DNA of 64,000 nt from Fusobacterium sp. FSA-380-WT-3A (GTDB lineage Bacteria; Fusobacteriota; Fusobacteriia; Fusobacteriales; Fusobacteriaceae), in contig NZ_JABAFQ010000002.1 in the NCBI RefSeq assembly GCF_012843705.1, positions 203,451 through 267,450 of the forward strand, read 5' to 3'. The notes under the pieces are model-generated. The model saw only the letters and a list, made by a program, of their open reading frames with translations, had not been told where the DNA came from and ran no database searches. Both the position numbers and the translations under genes were made by a program. Positions 24,993 to 34,088 of the stretch are shown piece after piece (the stretch's first letter is position 1; every line of letters starts with the position of its first letter).

Positions 24993-25005
24993 TTCTTTCC
25001 TCCAT

Positions 25006-27498
25006 TTATTTAAGGATATCAACAATATCTATTCTTGATATATTTTTTGTAGGAATACTTTCTAAAAAGTATTTTCCATAAAATTTAGTTATTACTCTAT
25101 TGTCTAAAATAACAATAATTCCTCTATCTTCTTTACTCCTTATAAGTCTTCCTATTCCTTGTTTAAATTTTATAATTGATTCTGGAATCTGATATTCCAA
25201 AAATGAATTTTTTCCTTGTTGTTCAAAAGTTTCAATTATAGCTTCTGTAACAGGGTCACTTGGTACTTTAAAAGGTAATTTTACAATTATTACAGAACTC
25301 AACTGATCACCTTTTACATCTACTCCCTCCCAAAAAGAGTCTGTTCCAAAAAGTACTGGAGCTTCACTTTTCTTAAAAATATCAACTAATTTAGTTCTTG
25401 GAAACATTCCTTGAATAAATAAATTTATTCCATTCTCTTCTAAATCATCTTTCATTGAATAATAAACATAATTTAGCATCTTATAAGAAGTAAACAGTAC
25501 AAATGTTCTTCCTTTATTTTTTAATATAAAACTTTTTAAAACTTCTTGAATAGAGTCTACAAAATCTCTATCATTTGGGTCTGGTAATCCTCTAGGTATG
25601 TATACCTTCATTTGTTTATCATAATCAAAAGGTGATTTTATTATTTTTTCATAAGTTTCTTCATGGAGTCCAATAGAATTCTTGAAATATTCAAAATTCT
25701 TCGCTACTGATAATGTTGCTGAAGTAAAAATTATTTGTTTTAAATTTTCATAAAGTGTTTCTGATAATTCATTATCAACTTTTAAAGGAGTAGCAACTAG
25801 CTTTGAATTATTTTTTTTCTCATTTACTTCTATCCAGTAGATAAAACTTTCATCTTCAAACCTATTTATAAACTGAAAATTTTCAAAGAATGTTTCTACT
25901 CTTTCTATATATTTTATAAACTCATTTATTTTTCCACTTGAATCTTCTATCTCATTTAATCTATCTTTCAATCTTTTAGTAGTTCTTAAATATTTTAAAA
26001 ATGTTAAAGTAAAATTTTGCTTAAATTCTTCCATAAGTTTTATAAAGTTATTCATTGCAATATCATCTTTTTTTATTCTTATTGCAATATTTCCACTTTG
26101 TCCTTTTGAGAAGATTTCTATTATTCTTTCAAAATATTTTACTCCATATTGAAATAACTCTATATGCTCATTAATAAAATTTTTCCTTATTATCTCTTCA
26201 ATTTCATTACTGTATTCTGAAAAATTAGATTTAATAATTGAAATAATTTCTTCTATCTGTCCTGTTATTTTTATATTTTTTGTGTTTTCATCAAATAATT
26301 TTATTTCATTTATTTCGTTTTCATCTCTTAATTTACTAACATTCAATATTTTATTCATTGCCTTTACAAATGAATATCTTGATATTTCATAGGAAAAATA
26401 ATCTCTTGCTACTTTTTCTATATTATGTGCTTCATCAAAAACTACCATTCCATATTCAGGTAATATAGAAAAATCATTATTGAATCCAATTTCTTTTTTT
26501 ATTGCTAAATCAGAGAAAAATATATGGTGATTCGCTATTAATATATCAGCTCTCTTTTTCTCATCTCTTGCCTTAAAGAAAAAACACTCATCTCTATGAG
26601 GACAACCAGAAAAACACAAATCAGTTTCACTTTGAAATAATTCCCAAATACTATAATCTGGTTCTATATTTAGTTCTGATTTATCTCCTGTTTTTGTTCC
26701 TCTTCCCCAAATCAGAAGCTCTTTAATTTGATTTTTTTGTTCTTGAGAAATATCTTTCATCTCTTTTAATTTTTTTTCTATATTATAATATTTTCTATTA
26801 CATAAATAATTTCCTCTTCCTTTTACAAGAGTATATTTAAATTTTTTCTCCATTATCTTTTGTAACATAGGAATATCTTTTTTTAATAACTGTTCTTGAA
26901 GATTAATAGTATTTGTACTTATTATAACTCTTTTTTCATTTGTAATAGCCCATTCTATACTAGGAATTAAATAAGCTAAGGTTTTTCCTGTTCCTGTTCC
27001 TGCTTCTACTATAATCTTTTTTTCTTCATTAATTCCTTCTTGAATATGTTTTGCCATAGAAAGTTGTTCTTCTCTATATTCAAATTCTTTAAAATTTTGA
27101 GCTATAATTCCTTTTTCTTCAAAATACGGGATTATATCTATTTTTTTCAACTCTTCACTATCAGGTTCTATAACAACATAAATATCATCAACATTATTAT
27201 TGACAATATAAAATCCTCCATTCATTCTGTTGGCATAAGCTGTAGCAACTTCTATATCATTATCTGATGGATAAATATACCCTGAAGGATGATTATGAAT
27301 TATAATCTCTTCTCTTTTCATTCTACTAAGAATAGCTGGTACACTGTATTTATTACCTCTAGCAATTACAAAAATTTTAGAAACTTTTTTTTCTTCATCT
27401 AAAATTCCTCTAAAAAAAACTTCATTTCCACCAGCTTCTATAATATTATTTTTTATCTCCTCTTGAATTTCTGGAGTTATTCTTAAATTTATATCCAT
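25006..27498 (-). CDS. DinG/XPD-type helicase with N-terminal JAMM (JAB/MPN) metalloprotease-like domain
   Basis: An 830-residue fusion. Residues 1 to about 115 form a JAB/JAMM domain with the complete catalytic set: Glu26 (NEVFFRG), His68 and His70 (IIIHNHPSG), Ser78 and Asp81 (YPSDND), with the canonical HxH-x7-S-x2-D spacing. From about 140 on it is a superfamily 2 helicase of the DinG group: Walker A GTGTGKT (167-173), four Fe-S cysteines (Cys233, 295, 299, 305), DEAH (355-358), and C-terminal motifs SATLS, FGTDSFWEGVDVKGDQL and QGIGRLIRSKEDRG. Related DinG proteins of Bacillus carry an exonuclease domain at this place, and E. coli DinG has none. The helicase should unwind DNA 5'-3' or resolve R-loops. 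The JAMM role is unknown. It is the first gene of the pgpH-ybeY-lipase-patatin run. Confidence 0.9.
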   Translation of the reverse strand: MDINLRITPEIQEEIKNNIIEAGGNEVFFRGILDEEKKVSKIFVIARGNKYSVPAILSRMKREEIIIHNHPSGYIYPSDNDIEVATAYANRMNGGFYIVNNNVDDIYVVIEPDSEELKKIDIIPYFEEKGIIAQNFKEFEYREEQLSMAKHIQEGINEEKKIIVEAGTGTGKTLAYLIPSIEWAITNEKRVIISTNTINLQEQLLKKDIPMLQKIMEKKFKYTLVKGRGNYLCNRKYYNIEKKLKEMKDISQEQKNQIKELLIWGRGTKTGDKSELNIEPDYSIWELFQSETDLCFSGCPHRDECFFFKARDEKKRADILIANHHIFFSDLAIKKEIGFNNDFSILPEYGMVVFDEAHNIEKVARDYFSYEISRYSFVKAMNKILNVSKLRDENEINEIKLFDENTKNIKITGQIEEIISIIKSNFSEYSNEIEEIIRKNFINEHIELFQYGVKYFERIIEIFSKGQSGNIAIRIKKDDIAMNNFIKLMEEFKQNFTLTFLKYLRTTKRLKDRLNEIEDSSGKINEFIKYIERVETFFENFQFINRFEDESFIYWIEVNEKKNNSKLVATPLKVDNELSETLYENLKQIIFTSATLSVAKNFEYFKNSIGLHEETYEKIIKSPFDYDKQMKVYIPRGLPDPNDRDFVDSIQEVLKSFILKNKGRTFVLFTSYKMLNYVYYSMKDDLEENGINLFIQGMFPRTKLVDIFKKSEAPVLFGTDSFWEGVDVKGDQLSSVIIVKLPFKVPSDPVTEAIIETFEQQGKNSFLEYQIPESIIKFKQGIGRLIRSKEDRGIIVILDNRVITKFYGKYFLESIPTKNISRIDIVDILK

Positions 27499-27606
27499 AT
27501 TTATCCTTTCTTTTGTAATAAATATTTTCCCTATTATATATCATACTATTTTTTTCTAAAAATAGAAACTTTTTTTTTATTTTTTCTTTTCTTTTTTATA
27601 AATTTA

Positions 27607-27615
27607 TGCTATAAT
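27607..27615 (+). promoter_or_regulatory. rpsT extended -10 promoter
   Basis: TGCTATAAT is an extended -10 element (TGn plus TATAAT), about 110 bases before the rpsT ATG. The long leader leaves room for S20 autoregulation, but no specific fold was recognised. Confidence 0.5.
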
Positions 27616-27726
27616 AATTGAGGTCCATTGTTTTTAATATGTGTCTCTTTTTAGATCTTACCTGTTAAATTAAAAATAATGTTACTATATTTTATTGTTT
27701 TTTATAATTTAGGAGGTTTTTTTTAA

Positions 27727-27987
27727 ATGGCAAACAACAAATCAGCTAAAAAGAGAGTAGAATTAAACGAAAGAAACAGAGTTAGAAATCAAGCTATCAA
27801 GACTAGAGTTAAAAACGTAGCTAAAAAAGTATTAGCAGCTATCGAAAGTAAAGATAAAGCAGTTGCTTTAGAAGCTTTATCAATTGCTTACAAAGAGTTT
27901 GATAAAGCAGTTACTAAAGGTGTTTTAAAGAAAAATACTGTATCTAGAAAGAAAGCTAGATTAGCTGCAAAAGTTAACGCTTTATAA
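27727..27987 (+). CDS. rpsT: 30S ribosomal protein S20
   Basis: An 86-residue, strongly basic protein of three helices that binds the 5' and 3' minor domains of 16S rRNA. MANNKSAKKRVELNERNRVRN at the start and GVLKKNTVSRKKARLAAKVNAL at the end are diagnostic. AGGAGG lies upstream and codon use is biased to highly expressed codons. A strong terminator follows, so it is transcribed alone on the plus strand within a minus-strand block. Confidence 0.98.
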   Translation: MANNKSAKKRVELNERNRVRNQAIKTRVKNVAKKVLAAIESKDKAVALEALSIAYKEFDKAVTKGVLKKNTVSRKKARLAAKVNAL

Positions 27988-28007
27988 TTTGATTAATAAC
28001 TAAAATA

Positions 28008-28047
28008 AATCCAGAAACTTAAGTTTCTGGATTCTTTCTTTTTTTTT
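28008..28047 (+). terminator. rpsT terminator
   Basis: A perfect inverted repeat centred at 28020/28021 with arm AATCCAGAAACTT is followed by a T-rich run (28034-28047). Confidence 0.9.
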
Positions 28048-28063
28048 GTAATATTTTTTATTT

Positions 28064-28798
28064 TTAAATATTTATTAACAATTCTATTAAAGAGGCTATA
28101 ACAATTCCAAGTATTACAAATAGAGTTTTACTTCTGTAATTTTGTAAAAAATAATTTATTATTTTTGTAAATATAAGTATTCCTATTCCAACTCCAACTC
28201 CAAAATATAAAAGTGGTATTATTTCTATATTCCCAATATAATTTATAACATTTTCATGTTCTCCTAAAGCTAAAAGAAGCAATGAACCTGATATTCCTGG
28301 AATTATCATTGCTCCACCAGCCAAAGCTCCACATAAAGCAAGTTTTAATCCATAAGCAATGGTAAAAAACTCCTGTTTAGTAAAAGTATTTCCTTCTAAA
28401 TTATGTGTAAACATAAAAAATGCTACAACAAATAATAATCCAAAAGCAAAAGATAAAATATTCTTTATATCTTTTATATTTTCACCTTTTATTATAATTG
28501 GGATTGATGGTAATACTAATATTACAAAAGCTCCTTTTGTATAAACAGGATAATTTTCATATAAATATCCTATTACATTAGCAAAGAAAAGTATCCCTAC
28601 TCCACATCCTAATAAAAGTGGAAACATAAATTTTACATATTCCATTTTCTTTTTCATAGAAGCTTGTAAAAAATTAGCAATACATTCTATCAATTTATCA
28701 TATATTCCAAAAACTACTGCCATAGTTCCACCAGATACTCCTGGAATTACATTAGCTATACCTATTCCTATCCCCTTCAAAAAATTCATAAAAAACAT
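28064..28798 (-). CDS. DUF368 membrane protein (PopT-type undecaprenyl-phosphate translocase family)
   Basis: A 244-residue polytopic membrane protein with about eight hydrophobic segments. Two inverted copies of the family signature are seen: GIANVIPGVSGGTMAVVFG near the start and GALAGGAMIIPGISGSLLLLALG near 155-177. DUF368 proteins were recently shown to recycle undecaprenyl phosphate across the inner membrane for cell-wall synthesis. Here that role is transferred from the family. GAGGAG precedes the ATG. It follows the rluA-like gene with only a few bases between and is the last gene of that run. Confidence 0.88.
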   Translation of the reverse strand: MFFMNFLKGIGIGIANVIPGVSGGTMAVVFGIYDKLIECIANFLQASMKKKMEYVKFMFPLLLGCGVGILFFANVIGYLYENYPVYTKGAFVILVLPSIPIIIKGENIKDIKNILSFAFGLLFVVAFFMFTHNLEGNTFTKQEFFTIAYGLKLALCGALAGGAMIIPGISGSLLLLALGEHENVINYIGNIEIIPLLYFGVGVGIGILIFTKIINYFLQNYRSKTLFVILGIVIASLIELLINI

Positions 28799-28802
28799 TT
28801 CA

Positions 28803-29684
28803 TTACTCCTCTAATTTTTTCTTAAAATAATTTGGTAAATCATTATCTATTTTTATATTATATTTTGGTATTTCACAATAATGAGAATTTAAATAAAGTA
28901 TACTTTCTCCATCTTTCTCCCCATAACGAGTATCACCTACTATTGGATATCCTAAATTTGAAAGTTGTACTCTTAGTTGATGAGTTCTACCTGTAACTAA
29001 TTCTCCTTCTAATAAAGTATATTTTTTATTTCTTTTAATAGTTGTAAAATAAGTAATAGCTCTCTTTCCTTCATTATCATCTTTTGTAGTTACTACAACT
29101 TTATCTTCTATTTTCTTCAAATAATTTTCTATAATAAATTTATTTTTTTCTATTTTTCCATGAACTAAAATATAATATTTTTTCTTGATATTATCTTCTC
29201 TCAACTCTTCTGCTAAAATTCTTGTAGAAATTTTATTTTTAGCTCCTATTACAAGTCCTGAAGTTTTTTTATCTATTCTATTTATAAAATTAAAATCATT
29301 TGTTTGATAATAACTTTTAAACATTTCTGATATTCCGTATTCAAAACCACTACCTTTATGCATAACAATATCTTTTTCTTTATTAAATATTATTAAATCT
29401 TCATTTTCAAAAATTATATTTTTTTGTAAAAAGTTTTTATCTTTTTCATCAAGAATTAAAAATTTTTCTCGTTTTTCTTCATTTTCTTCTAAATTTCCAA
29501 TTCCTATAAAAATTTTATCTCCCTCTACCAATCTATAATTTTCTTTTTTCTTTTTGTTATTTACTTTAATTTTTCCAACTCTTAAAGCTTTAAAAATTTC
29601 ATTTAAAGGAACATCAGATAATTTTTTTCTAAGATATCTATCTAATCTTACTCCTTCATTGTCTTTTTCTATTATATATTTCAT
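28803..29684 (-). CDS. RluA-family pseudouridine synthase
   Basis: A 293-residue RNA modification enzyme. An N-terminal S4 RNA-binding region (VRLDRYLRKKLSDVPLNEIFKALRVGKIKVN) is followed by the catalytic domain. The catalytic aspartate is Asp138 in NRIDKKTSG, where the family usually has HRLD; the leading His is Asn135 here. TGRTHQLRVQLSNLGYPIVGD is the second signature. It most likely modifies 23S rRNA like RluC/RluD, but the exact uridine cannot be told. The RBS is weak. It follows dut with two bases between. Confidence 0.88.
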   Translation of the reverse strand: MKYIIEKDNEGVRLDRYLRKKLSDVPLNEIFKALRVGKIKVNNKKKKENYRLVEGDKIFIGIGNLEENEEKREKFLILDEKDKNFLQKNIIFENEDLIIFNKEKDIVMHKGSGFEYGISEMFKSYYQTNDFNFINRIDKKTSGLVIGAKNKISTRILAEELREDNIKKKYYILVHGKIEKNKFIIENYLKKIEDKVVVTTKDDNEGKRAITYFTTIKRNKKYTLLEGELVTGRTHQLRVQLSNLGYPIVGDTRYGEKDGESILYLNSHYCEIPKYNIKIDNDLPNYFKKKLEE

Positions 29685-29686
29685 AT

Positions 29687-30124
29687 TTATTTTCCAGTAT
29701 GGCCAAATCCACCTGCTCCTCTTTCAGTTTCAGATAATTCTCCTTCTACTAAATCCATTTGGTAAACTTTTCCAAGAACTAATTGAGCTATTCTCTCTCC
29801 TGGATTAATAACAAAATCTTCTCTTCCTATATTAGCCATTATAATTCCAATTTCTCCTCTATAATCAGAATCTATTGTTCCTGGACTATTTACTAAAGTA
29901 ATTCCATGTTTTAATGCCAACCCACTTCTTGGTCTTACTTGTACCTCATAACCTAATGGTATTTCCATTTTTATTCCTGTAGGAACTAATACCCTATCTA
30001 AAGATTTTAATGTAATTGGCTCTTTTATATTAGCTCTTACATCCATTCCAGCTGAACCTTCTGTCATATATACTGGTTTTTCTACACCCTCTTCTAAAAT
30101 TACTTTAACTATGATTTTTTCCAT
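29687..30124 (-). CDS. dut: dUTP diphosphatase
   Basis: A trimeric dUTPase of 145 residues, converting dUTP to dUMP and so keeping uracil out of DNA. All five motifs are visible: [46 protein letters not shown] and the C-terminal [12 protein letters not shown]. The start overlaps the M16 peptidase stop by one base, so translation is coupled. Confidence 0.97.
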   Translation of the reverse strand: MEKIIVKVILEEGVEKPVYMTEGSAGMDVRANIKEPITLKSLDRVLVPTGIKMEIPLGYEVQVRPRSGLALKHGITLVNSPGTIDSDYRGEIGIIMANIGREDFVINPGERIAQLVLGKVYQMDLVEGELSETERGAGGFGHTGK

Positions 30125-31374
30125 TAATTTAATTCTCCTTCTTTAATATTTCCTAATATTGTTAACGAATAATATTTTTCATCAAATATTTCTTTTGCTA
30201 ATTTTTTTATATCTTCAACAGTTATTTTCTCTATTTCACCTAAAATTTCTTCTAAACTTTTTACCTCTCTGTGAAAAAGATATGAATTTGCCATTCTAGT
30301 CATTCTTCCTTTACTACTTTCAAGTCCAAATGTTACTCCACTCAAAAATTGATTTTTTATTTTTTGTAATTCTTTTTCACTTATTCCATTATTTTTAATA
30401 TCTTCAAATTCTTCTTTTATAAGTTCTATAACTGTTTTATAATCTTTTAAAGTAGTTCCAGCATATATAGTTAATATACCTCCCTCTTCAAAAGAAGATG
30501 TATAACTATAAACAGAATATGCTAATCCTCTATCTTCTCTTATCTTTTGGAAAAGTCTTGAACTCATATTTCCACCTAAAGTATTAGAAATAATAGCCAA
30601 TTCATATCTATTTTTATCAAGAGATGACCTACCAATTGTATTAAAACAAAGATGAACTTGATTACTGTCTTTTCTTATTATTGTTTTCGGAGTTTTTATC
30701 TTCATTTTACCATTATATTTTCTTGTTTTTTCGATAGATTTTATTTTTCCAATTCCATTATTAAGTTTTTCTAAAATTTCATTTTCAGAAAAGTTTCCTG
30801 CAATAGATATAACTAAATTCTCAGGACTATATTGTTCTTTAAAATAATTTAATATTTTTTCTCTATTAAGTCCTTGTACACTTTCAACAGTCCCTAAAAT
30901 TGTATTACTTTGAGGACCTTCTATAACAAGATTTCCATTTTTATCATGGATTACTTCCTCTGGAATATCTTCATACATATTTATTTCTTCTATCACTACA
31001 CCCTTTTCTCTTTCAATATTTTCTTCAAGAAAAGTTGAATTTAAAAACATATCTGTTAAAATATCTATTCCGACATCTATTCTATTTGAAAGAAGTTGAA
31101 TATAATATGTTGTTGTTTCCTTTCCTGTATAAGCATTAATAATACCACCTACATTATCTACTTCTTCAGATATTTCTTTAGCAGTTCTATTAGTAGTTCC
31201 TTTAAACATCATATGTTCTATAAAATGTGAGATTCCTTCTTCTCCAATTAATTCATTTTTTGCACCTGTTTTTACAAAAACTCCTAATGACACACTACTT
31301 ATTCCTTGAATTTTATCCATTAAAACAGGAATTCCATTTTCTAATGAATAAACTTTTATATTATCTTCTGGCAC
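30124..31374 (-). CDS. M16-family zinc peptidase (processing-peptidase-like)
   Basis: A 416-residue insulinase-family peptidase. The inverted zinc motif HFIEH (His50, Glu53, His54) is followed about 77 residues later by the third ligand region [10 protein letters not shown]. The C-terminal half has the usual RxxxxY region [17 protein letters not shown]. It resembles bacterial homologues of mitochondrial processing peptidase (YmxG/PqqL group). Start codon GTG with AGGAGG. No signal peptide. In many low-GC bacteria it neighbours dut, as here. Confidence 0.92.
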   Translation of the reverse strand: MPEDNIKVYSLENGIPVLMDKIQGISSVSLGVFVKTGAKNELIGEEGISHFIEHMMFKGTTNRTAKEISEEVDNVGGIINAYTGKETTTYYIQLLSNRIDVGIDILTDMFLNSTFLEENIEREKGVVIEEINMYEDIPEEVIHDKNGNLVIEGPQSNTILGTVESVQGLNREKILNYFKEQYSPENLVISIAGNFSENEILEKLNNGIGKIKSIEKTRKYNGKMKIKTPKTIIRKDSNQVHLCFNTIGRSSLDKNRYELAIISNTLGGNMSSRLFQKIREDRGLAYSVYSYTSSFEEGGILTIYAGTTLKDYKTVIELIKEEFEDIKNNGISEKELQKIKNQFLSGVTFGLESSKGRMTRMANSYLFHREVKSLEEILGEIEKITVEDIKKLAKEIFDEKYYSLTILGNIKEGELN

Positions 31375-31385
31375 AAATTTTCCTC

Positions 31386-32459
31386 CTAATACTCAGCTTT
31401 TTGAATAAAATAAATACCAACTATCAAAAATATTATATTGGCTATCCATCCACAAATAAAAGGATTCATATATCCATTTTTTCCATAAGCTTCAAATGAA
31501 GCATGAACTATATAGTATCCATATCCTAAAAAAATACTTAAAATTACATTCATAGCTGAGGATGACCTTATATACCTACTTCCTAAAGCTAGACCTAAAA
31601 ATACCACTACAAAACTAGCAAAAGGAAATGAATATCTATTTGCTATTTCCGATATTCCTTCTCTTGTGTCTATTCCTGTATTCTTTAAATTAACCAATTC
31701 TTTTTTTAGTTCTTTATTATCTAAAATTTCTGGGTCAACTAATAAAGTAACAAATTTTTCTGGTTCTTCTCTATATTCTTCTGAAGAATAAGTATCTAAA
31801 TTTTCTTGAGTTCCTAATTGTAAATTATTTATTTTTACTTTTTTTAGTTTCCAAACTTTTTCATTTCTGTCAAAATATCCATTATCAGCAAAAATAACTC
31901 TCTCTATTTTATCAAAATTATCACTCATTTCAATTATTTTTACTTTTTTTGCTTTTCCTTCAGTTACATTTAAATAATCTAATAAATATAAATTATTATT
32001 TTCATCTCTTATAAATCCATTTCTTTTCTGAGTAGGTAAAAGAGTTGACACTACATCTCCTCTTAATTCTCTCATCTTTTTTTCACCTTTTGGATATAAA
32101 TATCCATTTACAATGAATACAAATATAGAGATAAAAAAAGATATTATTATTGGAAATAAAACTATTCTTTTAAAACTTATTCCTGATGTTTTTAAAGATA
32201 TAATCTCTAAATTTCCAGCCATTTTGCTAATAAACATCAATGCTCCAAGAAGAACAGCTAAAGGAGTTACATTAACTATTATTTTAGGTAACATACAAAT
32301 AATATATAAAACTCCATCTCCCGTTGTAAGCCTTCCATCTCCTACAAGTCTAAAAACCTTAAAAAGTTGACTTAGTATAAATATATTTATAAAAGCTATT
32401 AGGCATATAAAAAAAGATTTTATAAAATTTTTACTTACATACATATCTAATTTTTTCAT
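31386..32459 (-). CDS. LptF/LptG-family LPS export permease (second of pair)
   Basis: A 357-residue YjgP/YjgQ-family permease of the LptB2FG complex, which extracts LPS from the inner membrane. It has three helices at each end and a periplasmic beta-jellyroll between about 125 and 270. YVSKNFIKSFFICLIAFINIFILSQLF at the start and GLALGSRYIRSS in the C-terminal part are family-like. The start codon overlaps the stop of the partner gene by one base. Which of the pair is LptF and which LptG is not decided from sequence. The ATPase LptB and the bridge protein are encoded about 10 kb upstream in the same direction. Confidence 0.88.
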   Translation of the reverse strand: MKKLDMYVSKNFIKSFFICLIAFINIFILSQLFKVFRLVGDGRLTTGDGVLYIICMLPKIIVNVTPLAVLLGALMFISKMAGNLEIISLKTSGISFKRIVLFPIIISFFISIFVFIVNGYLYPKGEKKMRELRGDVVSTLLPTQKRNGFIRDENNNLYLLDYLNVTEGKAKKVKIIEMSDNFDKIERVIFADNGYFDRNEKVWKLKKVKINNLQLGTQENLDTYSSEEYREEPEKFVTLLVDPEILDNKELKKELVNLKNTGIDTREGISEIANRYSFPFASFVVVFLGLALGSRYIRSSSAMNVILSIFLGYGYYIVHASFEAYGKNGYMNPFICGWIANIIFLIVGIYFIQKAEY

Positions 32460-33535
32460 TATACCAACCTAGCCTTTCTATTATATAAAAATAATGTATA
32501 AACATATAAAACTATATTTGGAGTCCAAACTCCTAAAAATGGTGATATTATACTTCTATAAGCTAATACCATTCCTATATTCAGTAAAACAATATATAAA
32601 AATATTACTATTATTCCTATACCAAAGTTTACTCCTTTTCCTGTTCTAGTATTTCCTATAGAAAGTAAAACTCCTAATATAGCCAAAGCTATAGTAGACA
32701 TTGGAACAGCAATTTTCCTATTAATTTCTACAATATATGGTAAAATTTCTATTTTATCTCTTGTTTTTATTTCAGATAAAAGTTGTTTTATATTCATTCC
32801 TTCTATATCTTTTATTTTTACTTTTATATCTTCAAAATATGATGTAAATGGTACTCTTTTCTTTTCAAAATTTCCTGTTACACTAACATTTCCTTTTTCG
32901 TCATGTTTATAGAAATCAGCATCATTTAAAAGTAATGCAGCATCTTCCCAATAAGCTGTTTTTCCTAAAACTAATGTAGGATAGTCTGACTTTTTATCAT
33001 TTATCATCACTAATACATTTTCAGCATCTTTGGTCTTTTTATTAATTGAATCTATATAAATTTTATATTCTGAAATTCCATCAATTAAAACTCTATCTTT
33101 TAATTGAAATACTGGATTTTCATATATCATTTTGTATGTTATTTGTTGTAATTTAATATAAGATCTTGGAATTAAACTCTCTTGTAAAAAGAAAATAAAG
33201 ATAGTTCCTACAATTCCTATTCCAATAACAGGTTTTAATAATTTATTTAATGATACTCCCATTGAATTTAATGCTGTTATTTCATTATTTCTTGTAAGAT
33301 TTCCAAATGTTATCATTATTCCTAAAAATATTCCCATTGGTATAGTTTGAGATAATATCATTGGCAAATAAAAAGATATCATTCTAGATACATCTATTAT
33401 TGATAATCCTCTTACCAAAATACTTTCCATCATAGATACTATCATTTCTATTAAAAATATAAAAGTAAACAGAGTTATTCCAAAAACTATTGACATTTTT
33501 GTTTCTTTTAAAATGTAATCATTTATTATCTTCAT
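32459..33535 (-). CDS. LptF/LptG-family LPS export permease (first of pair)
   Basis: A 358-residue partner of the permease encoded downstream, with the same layout: N-terminal helices (NDYILKETKMSIVFGITLFTFIFLIEM), a periplasmic domain about 125-265, and three C-terminal helices. The segment NLTRNNEITALNSMGVSLNKLL is the conserved cytoplasmic coupling region that contacts LptB. AGGAG precedes the ATG. It lies five bases after cvpA and is translationally coupled to the second permease. Confidence 0.88.
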   Translation of the reverse strand: MKIINDYILKETKMSIVFGITLFTFIFLIEMIVSMMESILVRGLSIIDVSRMISFYLPMILSQTIPMGIFLGIMITFGNLTRNNEITALNSMGVSLNKLLKPVIGIGIVGTIFIFFLQESLIPRSYIKLQQITYKMIYENPVFQLKDRVLIDGISEYKIYIDSINKKTKDAENVLVMINDKKSDYPTLVLGKTAYWEDAALLLNDADFYKHDEKGNVSVTGNFEKKRVPFTSYFEDIKVKIKDIEGMNIKQLLSEIKTRDKIEILPYIVEINRKIAVPMSTIALAILGVLLSIGNTRTGKGVNFGIGIIVIFLYIVLLNIGMVLAYRSIISPFLGVWTPNIVLYVYTLFLYNRKARLV

Positions 33536-33539
33536 CTGT

Positions 33540-34079
33540 TTATTCTCCTATAATTTTATTCATATATTTATCTATTGTTTTATTTGTCTTAATTTCATTT
33601 ATTTTTTCTTTTAATTCATTTGGAATATAAAAATCTATTTCATCTGTAATTTGTAAAAAATATTCATTAGCTATACTAGACTCTCCTATTTTAGATAGAG
33701 TTTTTATTTTTTCTTGCCCTATATTATAAAAAACTAAAAATATTCCACAAATTAGTAAACCTTTTAAAAAACTAATTCCTCCACCTAAAATTCTAAATAA
33801 AAATGGAATTTGCTGATTTTTTAAAAATGTATTTAATAAATGTAATAAAATAGCTATTATAATAAATAACCCTAAAAAAGTTATAGCATAAATATAAGTA
33901 TCATTTTGTTTAGTCAAATATTTTGCTGTTATATGACAAAGTGCTGGAGTTAATTTGTGAGTTATATATAAATTTATTAAAATACCAAAAGTTGATATAA
34001 ATTCAACAACAAACCCATTATTTATTCCACCTATTATTGACAATCCTAAAATTATTAATACTATTATATCTAAATACAT
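33540..34079 (-). CDS. CvpA-family membrane protein
   Basis: A 179-residue protein with four hydrophobic segments, starting YLDIIVLIILGLSIIGGINNGFVVEFIS, which is the CvpA-family start (a helix with Gly-rich GxxxG-like spacing). GGGISFLKGLLICGIFLV in the third or fourth helix is also typical. CvpA is linked to colicin V production and envelope integrity, with no known biochemical activity. AGGAGG lies upstream. It is followed by the LptF/LptG genes. Confidence 0.75.
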   Translation of the reverse strand: MYLDIIVLIILGLSIIGGINNGFVVEFISTFGILINLYITHKLTPALCHITAKYLTKQNDTYIYAITFLGLFIIIAILLHLLNTFLKNQQIPFLFRILGGGISFLKGLLICGIFLVFYNIGQEKIKTLSKIGESSIANEYFLQITDEIDFYIPNELKEKINEIKTNKTIDKYMNKIIGE

Positions 34080-34088
34080 TTTACCTCC

